DNA of 19,314 nt, from contig JAGRJA010000480.1 of assembly GCA_020443005.1 (NCBI GenBank), positions 1 to 19,314 of the forward strand, written 5' to 3'. Each line of letters begins with the position of its first letter. The stretch's first letter is position 1. Shown here one piece after another: positions 1 through 7,536 of this stretch. A program made the position numbers and the translations under genes. Source of the stretch: Pseudomonadales bacterium. Its GTDB lineage: Bacteria > Pseudomonadota > Gammaproteobacteria > Pseudomonadales > UBA7239. The notes under the pieces are model-generated. The model was not told the DNA's origin and made no database searches. It saw only the letters and a program-made list of their open reading frames with translations.

Positions 1-885
1 CAGGTCAATGACTCACCCTTTGCCGGCAAGGATGGCAAGTTTGTCACCTCGCGCAATATCAAGGAGCGTCTCGAGCGGGAGTTGATTCACAATGTTGCCT
101 TGCGTGTGGAGCAGGGTGATTCTCCTGACAAATTTATTGTTTCCGGCCGTGGTGAGCTGCACCTGTCGGTATTGATTGAAACCATGCGTCGGGAGGGTTT
201 TGAGTTGGGTGTTTCGCGGCCTGAGGTTATCCAGAAAGAAATCGATGGCGAGTTACAGGAGCCCTATGAGCAATTGGTGATTGATTGTGAAGAAGAGCAT
301 CAGGGTTCCGTGATGGAAGAACTGGGCTTGCGCAAGGCAGAAATGACGAACATGACCCCGGATGGCAAGGGCAGGGTAAGGCTGGAATTTATCATTCCGG
401 CACGGGGGCTGATCGGTTTTCGCTCCCAGTTTCTGACCATGACTTCGGGTAGCGGCATTCTGACCCATGTTTTTGATCACTATGGGCCGGTCAAAATGGG
501 CGAGGTTGGTCGTCGCAACAATGGTGTGCTGGTTTCCATGGTGAAGGGCAAGACACTGGCGTATTCACTTTTTACCTTGCAGGATCGCGGCCGCCTGTTC
601 ATTGACCCGAATGTCGAGGTATATGAAGGGCAGATTGTCGGCCTGCATTCACGCAGTAACGATCTGGTGGTTAACCCGACCAAGGCCAAGCAGCTTACCA
701 ATATTCGCGCTGCCGGTACCGATGAAAACCTGTTGCTGACCCCACCGGTGAGACACAGTCTTGAACAGGCCCTTGAGTTTATCGATGAGGATGAGCTGGT
801 TGAAGTGACACCACTGGCTATTCGTCTGCGTAAAAAACTGCTGCTGGAACACGAAAGGAAACGCGCTTCGAAAAAGCCCGCATAA
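1..885 (+). CDS. typA: Translational GTPase TypA/BipA, C-terminal half (5' end outside window)
   Basis: The frame is open from base 1, so the N-terminal GTPase domain lies upstream of the window. About 294 residues of a family that is usually about 605 long are present. The visible part covers the EF-G-like domains III and V and the TypA-specific C-terminal domain. Diagnostic stretches are SGRGELHLSVLIE, RREGFELGVSRPEVI, ARGLIGFRSQFLT, NNGVLVSMVKGKTLAYSLF and DEDELVEVTPLAIRLRKK, which is almost the family consensus. TypA is a ribosome-binding GTPase of the elongation-factor superfamily. It acts in the cytoplasm in 50S assembly and in growth under stress or cold. The lysine/arginine-rich tail after the last domain is normal for the family. 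A short gap separates it from the convergent kinase gene. A run of T follows the stop, but I see no convincing terminator stem. Confidence 0.97.
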   Translation, partial: QVNDSPFAGKDGKFVTSRNIKERLERELIHNVALRVEQGDSPDKFIVSGRGELHLSVLIETMRREGFELGVSRPEVIQKEIDGELQEPYEQLVIDCEEEHQGSVMEELGLRKAEMTNMTPDGKGRVRLEFIIPARGLIGFRSQFLTMTSGSGILTHVFDHYGPVKMGEVGRRNNGVLVSMVKGKTLAYSLFTLQDRGRLFIDPNVEVYEGQIVGLHSRSNDLVVNPTKAKQLTNIRAAGTDENLLLTPPVRHSLEQALEFIDEDELVEVTPLAIRLRKKLLLEHERKRASKKPA

Positions 886-955
886 TCGATGACGGTTTTT
901 TTGTTGCCCGGATTGCTTGCAGAAGGGTAGTGACTTTATGGCTGTGGGGGGCGCT

Positions 956-1600
956 TCAGTTCGCGGCGAGAGCCTCTTCGTAGCTGGCCAGAAAAGTTGC
1001 CCAGCCCTTCTCGCCCCAGGCCGGCTGGTGTCGGCTGAATTGTTCCAGGTCATGTTTGCTGGCCTGTTTGACCGTCAGGCGTCGGCGCATTTTCTCAAGA
1101 TCAATCAGGGCAAACTCAAACTGTTCCCCCTCTGTACGAATAAAGATGTGTTTGGGATAAAGCGCAGTGTGCTGCCACTTGCAACGATGTATTTTTGCCA
1201 GCATCTCTGCCAGCTCCTTGATTAACTGTTGCTGCTTGTCTGCAGGCAAGGCCTGATAACGATGTAAAAAGAAGCTGTCCAGTGGTTCATAACCCTCAAG
1301 GGCCCGAGTAACCAGATAGGTGCGGAGCCTGCCATTAATACGGCGTGATTCACAATGCAGGATGTCCGGTACACGAACCCCCAGTTTTTGCATGGCGAGG
1401 ATGGCTTCCTGCTCTCTCAAGGCTGTGGGCTGGCCACAAGGATGCCTGAAGCTGCGGTAAATATGGCCATTCTGCTTCTTGATATAAACATCGTTGTTAT
1501 CGATGCGTGTCTTGATGACACCACTGGTGCCGCCCCGGCGAAAATTAGGCGCTTCTATCCAGTTTTCCGGAACTGTTTCAAGGTGATCGAATGAGGTCAT
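956..1600 (-). CDS. inaA: InaA/WaaP-type lipopolysaccharide kinase family protein
   Basis: A 214-residue protein of the Kdo/WaaP (InaA) branch of the protein-kinase fold. These enzymes are thought to phosphorylate core LPS sugars at the cytoplasmic face of the inner membrane. Visible kinase elements, numbered from the start used here, are an ATP-binding lysine in YIKKQ (41-42), a probable helix-C glutamate in LREQEAI (61-67), the catalytic-loop equivalent HTALYPKHIFI (144-154) and a metal-binding aspartate in LIDLEKMRRR (167). The usual loop aspartate is alanine 146, which may be a subfamily trait. Three ATG starts are possible: 1600, 1648 and 1669. I prefer 1600 because conserved sequence begins there and it leaves 32 nt after the methyltransferase stop. 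The other two overlap that gene. It is the last gene of a unit downstream of colS, as in the colR-colS-orf222-inaA arrangement of Pseudomonas. The family is secure; the substrate is not known. Confidence 0.85.
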   Translation of the reverse strand: MTSFDHLETVPENWIEAPNFRRGGTSGVIKTRIDNNDVYIKKQNGHIYRSFRHPCGQPTALREQEAILAMQKLGVRVPDILHCESRRINGRLRTYLVTRALEGYEPLDSFFLHRYQALPADKQQQLIKELAEMLAKIHRCKWQHTALYPKHIFIRTEGEQFEFALIDLEKMRRRLTVKQASKHDLEQFSRHQPAWGEKGWATFLASYEEALAAN

Positions 1601-1632
1601 TTGTACCGTGCTGCCAGTTTGCGATGTTGTGT

Positions 1633-2328
1633 TTATGCGGATGGGCATTCCAGTACATAGACACGCCACATCGACAGAAAGGGGAAAAAATCAAAATGTG
1701 TGTTGATGGAAAACCCCGCATCTGCGAATTCTTTTTCAATTTGTTTGGCGGGTAGAACAAAGCGATTCTGGATTTTGTGCTTCTTTTGACGATCACGTTT
1801 CTTTTCCAGCCTTTTTCGTTGCCAGGATTTGATATTGCCATCTACCCAGAGCGAGATGATCACATTTTTGCTTGCGACCCGCTGTAACTCTGCAAACATG
1901 GTTTGTCGATCACCGGCATCGCCGATGTGATGAAGCAAGCGCATGCAGAACACGCTTTCAACGGCATTGTCGGGTAAATCGATGGCAAAAACCGAAGTGG
2001 TCAGCGTTTCAATCCTGTTTTTAACGAGTGCCTGATGATTTTGCAGGCCGGTTTCTATCATGTTGGGTGAATTGTCGGCGGCAATTAATTTGCGATTTTG
2101 CTGGCTGAGCAAAAGTGGCCAGAATCGGCCGGCTCCGCAAGGAAGATCCATCACCGTGGCGGGATTACCTGCGGCCTGAAGGGCTTTGCGGGCCATGTGC
2201 TCTTCCATTCTGTGAGAAAGTCGACGAGACAGGTTGGCCTGATGTTTTTCAAAATAATGGCGGGCGTGTTTCTTGTCGTACTTTTGTGAAAATTCGAGAT
2301 CTACGGATCCGGAAGCCGGTTTTACCAT
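1633..2328 (-). CDS. Class I SAM-dependent methyltransferase (ColR-linked, orf222-like)
   Basis: A 231-residue Rossmann-type methyltransferase. The SAM motif I is VMDLPCGAGRFWPLL (59-73), motif II is the acidic AADNSPN (83-89), and FCMRLLHHIG (127-136) is the motif IV-like segment. The N-terminus (FSQKYDKKHARHYFEKH) resembles other small methyltransferases found beside colRS. The start was taken at the ATG at 2328. A TTG four codons further upstream (2340) is possible, and neither has a strong ribosome-binding site. Its own promoter and a ColR-like direct repeat occupy the gap after colS, so it can be expressed apart from the regulators. It is followed by the InaA-like kinase, probably translationally coupled. 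By context it is expected to act with that kinase on LPS core or another envelope component, but nothing in the sequence gives the acceptor. Confidence 0.85.
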   Translation of the reverse strand: MVKPASGSVDLEFSQKYDKKHARHYFEKHQANLSRRLSHRMEEHMARKALQAAGNPATVMDLPCGAGRFWPLLLSQQNRKLIAADNSPNMIETGLQNHQALVKNRIETLTTSVFAIDLPDNAVESVFCMRLLHHIGDAGDRQTMFAELQRVASKNVIISLWVDGNIKSWQRKRLEKKRDRQKKHKIQNRFVLPAKQIEKEFADAGFSINTHFDFFPFLSMWRVYVLECPSA

Positions 2329-2376
2329 GAATACGCTCAAGCTGAATGGGTGGATGACGATTTCAATATGTTGCTG

Positions 2377-2410
2377 ATTATAAAGAAAAGGTCGTTAAAA
2401 TTCTGTTAAA
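2377..2410 (-). promoter_or_regulatory. Candidate ColR-type operator and promoter for the methyltransferase-inaA unit
   Basis: Read on the minus strand, TTTAAC (2410-2405), five bases, and a second TTTAAC (2399-2394) form a perfect direct repeat with an 11-bp period. After 11 further bases comes a perfect TATAAT (2382-2377). A good -35 hexamer is missing; the -35 position falls inside the repeat, as expected for an OmpR/PhoB-family activator site. The same layout occurs before the divergent sulfatase gene. That ColR is the ligand is inferred from position and from the direct-repeat character of known ColR sites. Confidence 0.6.
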
Positions 2411-2422
2411 AAAGATTGACAA

Positions 2423-3691
2423 TCAAAACGCATCATCGTCGGCGAAAATAATCGAGAAGCAGGTGCCTTGTGGCGAATTGTCACTGACCCTGATCTTCCA
2501 CTGCATGGCTTCGCAAATACGCTGTACGATCGAAAGTCCTAACCCTGCCCCGCAAGGGTTGTGTTCGGCTCCCTGGTAAAAGGCCTGGAAGATCATGGCC
2601 TTGTCACTTTCCGGGATGCCTCTGCCGGTGTCGCAGACTTGTAAAGCGCCGGGTTCCAGTTTGATGCTGATACAGCCTTCACTCGTGTAATGCAAGGCAT
2701 TGCGCAATAAATTGTTGGTAATGGTTTTCAGCAAAACAACCGGGAATTCAAGTTGAAAAAAGCGGTTTTCTTTTTCGAGCGTCTCGTAGTGAAAAGCGAT
2801 TCCCTTGTTGGTTATTTGTCGTTCCCAGAATGGTATTTGTTCCTGCAAGATTGCCTGCAGTGTTTGTGTTTTTGTAGTGATTGCGTTCTTGCCTCGGGCA
2901 AGGCATAAAAATGTTTCCGTCAACTCCTCGATTTCTCGGGTGGCGGTCACAATGTTCTGGAGGGTTTGTTGGGAATAGTGGCCTTTTTCCAGCATGAGCT
3001 CACCTGAACTTCGAATGACCATCAGGGGCGTGCGTAATTCATGGCTGATATCGCTGGTAAAATAGGATTCCCTGATTTTTGCCTGACGCAACCGGTTCAT
3101 CGCATCGTCCAGCACCGAGGCCAGCTCACCGACCTCATCATCGGCAAAACCCGAAGCGATATCGGACGGGTTGTTTGTATCATATTTTCTGTCGTTTACC
3201 TTTTCGGTGAGTTTTCTCACCGGGGCGATAATGGTGCGTGCCAAAAACACGCCCAGCAACAGTGAAAAACATATGCTGCTGATAAAACCGCCGAAAATGG
3301 CAAGTTTGATCAGGTTTTCCTGATTTTCAAACTCGCTTTGATCCTTGATGAGGTAAAACACTTTGTCGTCGACAGTTTGTTTGAAGACATAGACAGCCCT
3401 GTTGGCCATGACAATTTCGGTGTATCCCTCTTGCACTGAATCGAGGTAGGAGGGCCTGTTGTTGTCCTGGCTGGTATAGAGCAGGGTATCGGCATCAAGC
3501 CTGATGCGATAGCCCTGCAGCCAGGCATCGATAAGGTGACCGCTTTCTTTTTCCAGTTCGTTTGAAACCAGGTTTTTTTCTACCAGCGTAATGGCACTGG
3601 TGATGCCCAGTGAAAAAAGACCGCTGATTAACAGGGTCATCAGAAAAAAAGCAATAACGATTCTTTGGCTCAGACGGGATTTGTATTTCAT
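2423..3691 (-). CDS. colS: Sensor histidine kinase ColS
   Basis: A 422-residue membrane sensor kinase. TM1 is about residues 11-36, a periplasmic domain spans about 37-127, TM2 is about 128-152, and a HAMP region follows from 153. The HisKA box is SDISHELRTPL with phosphoacceptor H217. The ATPase domain has its N box at NNLLRNALHY (326-335), G1 at DTGRGIP (354-360) and G2 at GAGLGLSI (381-388). The periplasmic domain is short and ends, just before TM2, with E122-N-Q-E125. This is an ExxE motif, the feature linked to Fe(III)/Zn(II) sensing in Pseudomonas ColS, to my recollection. Its ATG overlaps the stop of colR by 4 nt, so the two are translationally coupled. The ColS assignment rests on the ColR match, the ExxE position and the downstream genes. 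A PmrB- or QseC-like sensor is the alternative. Confidence 0.9.
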   Translation of the reverse strand: MKYKSRLSQRIVIAFFLMTLLISGLFSLGITSAITLVEKNLVSNELEKESGHLIDAWLQGYRIRLDADTLLYTSQDNNRPSYLDSVQEGYTEIVMANRAVYVFKQTVDDKVFYLIKDQSEFENQENLIKLAIFGGFISSICFSLLLGVFLARTIIAPVRKLTEKVNDRKYDTNNPSDIASGFADDEVGELASVLDDAMNRLRQAKIRESYFTSDISHELRTPLMVIRSSGELMLEKGHYSQQTLQNIVTATREIEELTETFLCLARGKNAITTKTQTLQAILQEQIPFWERQITNKGIAFHYETLEKENRFFQLEFPVVLLKTITNNLLRNALHYTSEGCISIKLEPGALQVCDTGRGIPESDKAMIFQAFYQGAEHNPCGAGLGLSIVQRICEAMQWKIRVSDNSPQGTCFSIIFADDDAF

Positions 3692-4365
3692 GCTGCGGAT
3701 GCTTTCAGTACATAGCCAATACCGTGGACGGTGTGAATCAAGGGCGTGTCAAACGGTTTGTCGACAGCTTGTCGCAAGCTGTGGATATGTGTTCTCAAGC
3801 TGTCGCTGTCGGGGATATCCTCTCCCCATAGAAAATATTCAAGTTCGCTTTTGCGTACAACATTCGGGCTCATTTTCATGAGTTTTTCGAGGATTCGCAG
3901 GCCAATCGGGTTCAGGTTTATGCGTCGCGATTGTCGGGTAACTTCAAGTGAATCCATGTCGAAGCAAAGGTCGTCAACTTGCAGCAGGTGGATGTTTTTA
4001 CGGTCTACCCGACGCAGGATGGCTTCAGCACGGGCGTTCAGTTCTGACAGGGAAAAGGGTTTGACGAGATAGTCATCAGCACCGGATTGCAGCCCATGAA
4101 CCCGGTCGTCAATATCATCTCTGGCCGTCAGCATGATGATCGGCGTATCAATTCTGGCATCCTCCCTGAGTCGTTTGCAGACTTTGTAGCCATCCATACC
4201 TGGCAACATGATGTCGAGGATAATCAGGTCGAAGGGCTGGGTAACAGCCAGATGAAGGCCGCTGATACCGTCCTTGGCACAGTCGACGGTGTGTCCCTTC
4301 ATTTCGAAATAATCGACCAGGTTGTTGAGGATTTCGGGCTGATCTTCTATAAGAAGTAAACGCAT
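3688..4365 (-). CDS. colR: OmpR/PhoB-family response regulator ColR
   Basis: A 225-residue response regulator. The receiver domain is residues 1-117, with acidic D8, phosphoacceptor D51 in LIILDIMLPG, T80 and K102 in LVKPF. The winged-helix DNA-binding domain is about 125-225, with the recognition segment DSDSLRTHIHSLRQAVDKPF and ending HTVHGIGYVL. It resembles Pseudomonas ColR closely along its length, for example GYKVCKRLREDAR, LNPIGL and DSDSLR-H-H-LRQ. ColR controls membrane-integrity and LPS/lipid-modification genes under metal and membrane stress. It is the first gene of a colR-colS pair and diverges from the sulfatase-PAP2 operon across a 107-bp gap. The start is the only ATG close to the canonical MRLLLIED; its ribosome-binding site is weak. 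Confidence 0.93.
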   Translation of the reverse strand: MRLLLIEDQPEILNNLVDYFEMKGHTVDCAKDGISGLHLAVTQPFDLIILDIMLPGMDGYKVCKRLREDARIDTPIIMLTARDDIDDRVHGLQSGADDYLVKPFSLSELNARAEAILRRVDRKNIHLLQVDDLCFDMDSLEVTRQSRRINLNPIGLRILEKLMKMSPNVVRKSELEYFLWGEDIPDSDSLRTHIHSLRQAVDKPFDTPLIHTVHGIGYVLKASAA

Positions 4366-4405
4366 AGTGTTATCTTGGGCTGTTTTGATGATATTTTCAC
4401 AATTG

Positions 4406-4439
4406 TTTAACGGTCCCTTGACTTACCTGTTTGTAACAT
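4406..4439 (+). promoter_or_regulatory. Candidate ColR-type operator and promoter for the sulfatase-PAP2 operon
   Basis: TTTAAC (4406-4411), five bases, then CTTGAC (4417-4422) form an imperfect direct repeat with an 11-bp period. Eleven bases later lies TAACAT (4434-4439), a 4/6 match to the -10 consensus. Repeat period and repeat-to--10 distance are the same as at 2377-2410. This predicts a start of transcription near 4446 and a leader of about 27 nt. It is a pattern match only. Confidence 0.5.
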
Positions 4440-4472
4440 GGCACCGGTTTTCAACTGGCGGCGATAGAGCGT

Positions 4473-6548
4473 ATGTCTGATTCACAGGGCAATATACCAC
4501 TTGCACGATTTTTTTTAGTCAGCAATTTTTTCTGGTTGCTGGTTTTTCTGGCCACCCGGCTGGCCTTTTTTGTCAAGGCCATGCTGGATGGCAGCCATGT
4601 TACGGCGAGTATGCCGGCCATATTTCTGGATGGCTTCTTACTGGATATTGCATTTCTGATCTATCTGGATGCGGTTCTGGCTTTATTGCTGCTGCCCCTG
4701 ACCCTTTTTATGAAAGCGGGTGGAAGAAGCGTTGTATTTTATATTTGCGGCTTTCTGCTGGTGTACATTGCACTGTTTACGGCCTGCTCCGAATGGTTTT
4801 TCTGGGATGAATTCAGGGCCCGTTTCAATTTCATTGCAGTAGATTATCTGGTTTATTCCGACGAGGTTATCAACAATATCCTGCAGTCCTATCCGGTTTA
4901 CCCCCTTCTGGCCTTGATCGCCGTACTTTCGTTGCTCATCAATCATTTTCTGCTTTTTCCACTGATGCTGCCGGGTGCGTTCTTGTCTGGAAGGGTTGAC
5001 GGGAACAGGGAAAAGGACGGAGCCAGACCACGGGACTTTTCGTTGGCAGCCATGCTGTTGGCACTGTCAGTTGGTCAGTGGTTTTATCTGGATGCGTCCT
5101 TTCTGAACAGGCTGGGCACTAACCCGAACGACAAAGAGCTTGCCGGTAACGGGCCGTATTTGTTCTTTGCAGCCTTTCGGAACAATGAGCTCGATTACCA
5201 TCAGTTCTACCCGGTTATTGACGATGAGCAGTTGCAGGCCCGATTGCCGAACCTTGTTGGAACTTACAAAGGTGAGCTGCCTGATGAGATCAGCAACCCG
5301 CTTGATATTACCCGTTATATTGATAATCCTGGCGAAGAGAAGCCGCTCAATATCGTGTTGGTCACCATTGAAAGTATGAGCGCGAAATATCTGGGTGTAA
5401 TGGGCAGTGAGCAGGGGCTTACACCGAATCTGGACAAACTGGCAGAGGAAAGTCTGTTTTTCACCCGTTTTTACGCCACCGGCACCCGAACCACGCGCGG
5501 CCTTGAATCGGTGACACTCTCGATTCCACCCACACCGGGGCGCTCTGTAGTGAAACGACCGGGGCAGGAAAGTGGCTTTCGCAGTCTGGGTTTCGTGCTC
5601 AGTGAAAAGGGTTACCAACCCGTATTTCTCTACGGTGGCAGAAGTTACTTCGACAATATGGGCGCGTTTTTCAGGGGCAATGGTTACCGTGTTGTTGACC
5701 AGAATGATGTTGACCCGGAAAAGATTTCCTTCAGTAACGCCTGGGGAATTTCAGACGAGGATTTGTATGACCTGACCTTGAGTGAAGCTGACAGCATTGC
5801 TGCAAAAAAACAGCCCTTCTTTCTGCATGTGATGACAACCTCTAATCACAGGCCCTACACCTATCCTGACGGGCGTATTGATATTCCCTCCCGATCGGGC
5901 AGGGAAGGTGCCGTCAAATACACCGATTACGCTATCGGGAAATTTCTGGCTGACGCAAAAAACCGAGAGTGGTTTAAAGATACGGTCTTTGTATTTCTGG
6001 CCGATCATTGTGCCGGTAGTGATGGTCGTGAGGATCTGCCAATAGAGCGCTACCACATTCCGCTCTTTCTTTATTCGCCTGCGCATATCGAGCCCCAAAA
6101 AACCGCTGTGCTCGCCAGCCAGATTGATCTTGCACCCACCTTGCTCGGGCTGATGAATATGGATTATGTGTCAAGCTTCTTTGGGTATAACCTGTTATCG
6201 ACACCTTTTGAGAAGCACCCCGTGATGCTGGGTAATTATCAGCATCTCGGTCTGTTTAGTGGTGATCAGATGGCCATTCTCAGCCCCGGCAACCGGGCGC
6301 GTTTGCGAAGTTATGATGACAGCCTGAGTGTGAGCGAGCAGGAAACGACACAGGCACCGCTTGTGCTTGATGCGATTTCACTCTACCAGGGTGCAGCCTA
6401 CATACTTGACAAGAAACTGGATAACCAGGTTGTTTATGATCTGAAACAGTTTCGTCAAATGCCCCGTCATGTGGTTGATGCCAGTGAAGTCAGGCAAAAC
6501 ATTCCGGTGGCTGATGTATCGTCAGAAAAGCGTAAAGATACGCTGTGA
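4473..6548 (+). CDS. LtaS-like membrane sulfatase-fold phosphotransferase
   Basis: A 691-residue inner-membrane enzyme. Five hydrophobic segments (about 12-35, 45-80, 86-110, 141-167, 189-206) precede a linker and a periplasmic alkaline-phosphatase-superfamily domain from about residue 292. Metal and catalytic elements are E300 in VLVTIESMS, the nucleophile region GTRTTRG (T340 or T341), SNHRPY (H459) and the D510-H511 pair in FLADHC. The architecture is that of LtaS/OpgB-type phosphoglycerol transferases and is also shared by EptA-type phosphoethanolamine transferases. Such enzymes move a phospholipid head group onto a periplasmic acceptor and leave diacylglycerol. It diverges from colR, carries a ColR-like site upstream and overlaps the PAP2 gene. 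This suggests envelope remodelling under ColRS control. The acceptor (lipid A, periplasmic glucan or another polymer) cannot be told from sequence. Confidence 0.88.
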   Translation: MSDSQGNIPLARFFLVSNFFWLLVFLATRLAFFVKAMLDGSHVTASMPAIFLDGFLLDIAFLIYLDAVLALLLLPLTLFMKAGGRSVVFYICGFLLVYIALFTACSEWFFWDEFRARFNFIAVDYLVYSDEVINNILQSYPVYPLLALIAVLSLLINHFLLFPLMLPGAFLSGRVDGNREKDGARPRDFSLAAMLLALSVGQWFYLDASFLNRLGTNPNDKELAGNGPYLFFAAFRNNELDYHQFYPVIDDEQLQARLPNLVGTYKGELPDEISNPLDITRYIDNPGEEKPLNIVLVTIESMSAKYLGVMGSEQGLTPNLDKLAEESLFFTRFYATGTRTTRGLESVTLSIPPTPGRSVVKRPGQESGFRSLGFVLSEKGYQPVFLYGGRSYFDNMGAFFRGNGYRVVDQNDVDPEKISFSNAWGISDEDLYDLTLSEADSIAAKKQPFFLHVMTTSNHRPYTYPDGRIDIPSRSGREGAVKYTDYAIGKFLADAKNREWFKDTVFVFLADHCAGSDGREDLPIERYHIPLFLYSPAHIEPQKTAVLASQIDLAPTLLGLMNMDYVSSFFGYNLLSTPFEKHPVMLGNYQHLGLFSGDQMAILSPGNRARLRSYDDSLSVSEQETTQAPLVLDAISLYQGAAYILDKKLDNQVVYDLKQFRQMPRHVVDASEVRQNIPVADVSSEKRKDTL

Positions 6549-7345
6549 TTGCCGACAAAAAACGCCAAACGCTCTTGCCGCTGAACGGTTCTCTATCCTC
6601 GAAAGCGCATTTCCTGATTACCCATTTGTGGCTGCCCTTGCTTTTTTTTCTGGCAGCACTCTGGTGGATAGAATCGCGTGAGCTTGATTTTCAGCTGGAG
6701 GATTATCTCTACCGGCTCAATCACCGCAACTGGGATAATGGTATAACTGATTTTCTTGCCTTGTATTTTCACGATGCCCCCAAGATTTTCCTGAAACGCA
6801 TGGTGATGTTTCTGTGGGCGTTTGCCTTGCTGGCTGTGTTACTGCATGAAAACATGCCCGTTCGTTATACGGGCATTATCAAACTCCGGCGCTGGTTTTC
6901 ACATTACAGAAGCGGGCTGTTTTTTTTATCCATATTCCTTCCTCTGGGGCCTTTTCTGACCAATGTGTTCAAACATACAACTCATATCGATTGCCCCTGG
7001 CATTTGGTTCGTTATGGTGGCGAGCATGCGTTTCAAAGTATTTTCAGCTTGCCCACCCGGGGTGATGGCCACTGTTTTCCGAGTTCCCATGCTTCAACCG
7101 GCTTTGGTTTGCTGGCAGCTTACTTTTTTGCCAGAGAATATTTTTATCGCTATCGTTTCCATGTGCTGAGTGTGGCTGTCAGTGCCGGTTCTGTTTTTGG
7201 TTTGACCCAAATGTATCGTGGCGCCCATTTTCTTTCCCATGTGATCGGGTCGATGGCGCTGTGCTGGTTTGTTGCGCTGGCCGGTTATTGTGTATGGGTG
7301 CATTTGCGAAGTGATGAAGAGCGTCAGGGCGTCAAGGAGCAGTAA
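6545..7345 (+). CDS. PAP2-family membrane phosphatase
   Basis: A 266-residue polytopic protein with a type 2 phosphatidic acid phosphatase core. K143-H-T-T-H-I-D-C-P151 stands for the first PAP2 motif, with Cys where the consensus Arg is. CFPSSHAS (177-184, H182) is the second. Q222-M-Y-R-G-A-H228-FLSH is the third, lacking the usual SR pair and terminal Asp. This DCPW and RGAHFLSH pattern defines a recognisable Gram-negative subfamily rather than decay. Such enzymes dephosphorylate lipid phosphates, such as undecaprenyl-PP, phosphatidate, PGP or lipid A phosphates, at the periplasmic face. It starts with GTG, and GTGA is shared with the stop of the sulfatase gene (4-nt overlap), so the two are co-translated. 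It could process the lipid product of its partner or modify lipid A. The substrate is unknown. Confidence 0.88.
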   Translation: MIADKKRQTLLPLNGSLSSKAHFLITHLWLPLLFFLAALWWIESRELDFQLEDYLYRLNHRNWDNGITDFLALYFHDAPKIFLKRMVMFLWAFALLAVLLHENMPVRYTGIIKLRRWFSHYRSGLFFLSIFLPLGPFLTNVFKHTTHIDCPWHLVRYGGEHAFQSIFSLPTRGDGHCFPSSHASTGFGLLAAYFFAREYFYRYRFHVLSVAVSAGSVFGLTQMYRGAHFLSHVIGSMALCWFVALAGYCVWVHLRSDEERQGVKEQ

Positions 7346-7508
7346 ACCACACTGGCGGCATACTTGATGTGAAGCTGCATGATCAGGTTCTTTATAACCC
7401 GGAATCCGGACAAATCCCGGCGTACAGGGCTATTGCTGATACCTGTGAAGCAGGAGTCGTTGTGCGCAGAACGGCAATTGCAGGTTTTGTCGAGCAGATG
7501 GCTCTGGT

Positions 7509-7536
7509 AAAAACCGGTTTCAGGAACCCCCGGTTT
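7509..7536 (-). terminator. Candidate intrinsic terminator after the lipocalin gene
   Basis: On the minus strand AAACCGG (7536-7530), a 12-nt loop that contains the lipocalin stop codon, and CCGGTTT (7517-7511) give a perfect 7-bp stem that continues into a run of five T (7513-7509). The stem is modest and overlaps the coding end, so efficiency is uncertain. The remaining 170 bases between the PAP2 stop and this point show nothing else I can support. Confidence 0.45.

Noticed and set aside
886..955. T run after typA as a terminator
   Set aside because: The only stem before the run is three base pairs, so no support for an intrinsic terminator.
2411..2421. GATTG-A-CAATC palindrome with a T run on the minus strand after colS
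   Set aside because: As a terminator the stem could be only four pairs around a 3-nt loop, too weak; it may be part of the control region but I cannot support a function.
5067..5618. Minus-strand open frame of about 183 codons inside the sulfatase gene
   Set aside because: It lies wholly antisense to the catalytic domain of a well-supported enzyme and its translation resembles no protein family.
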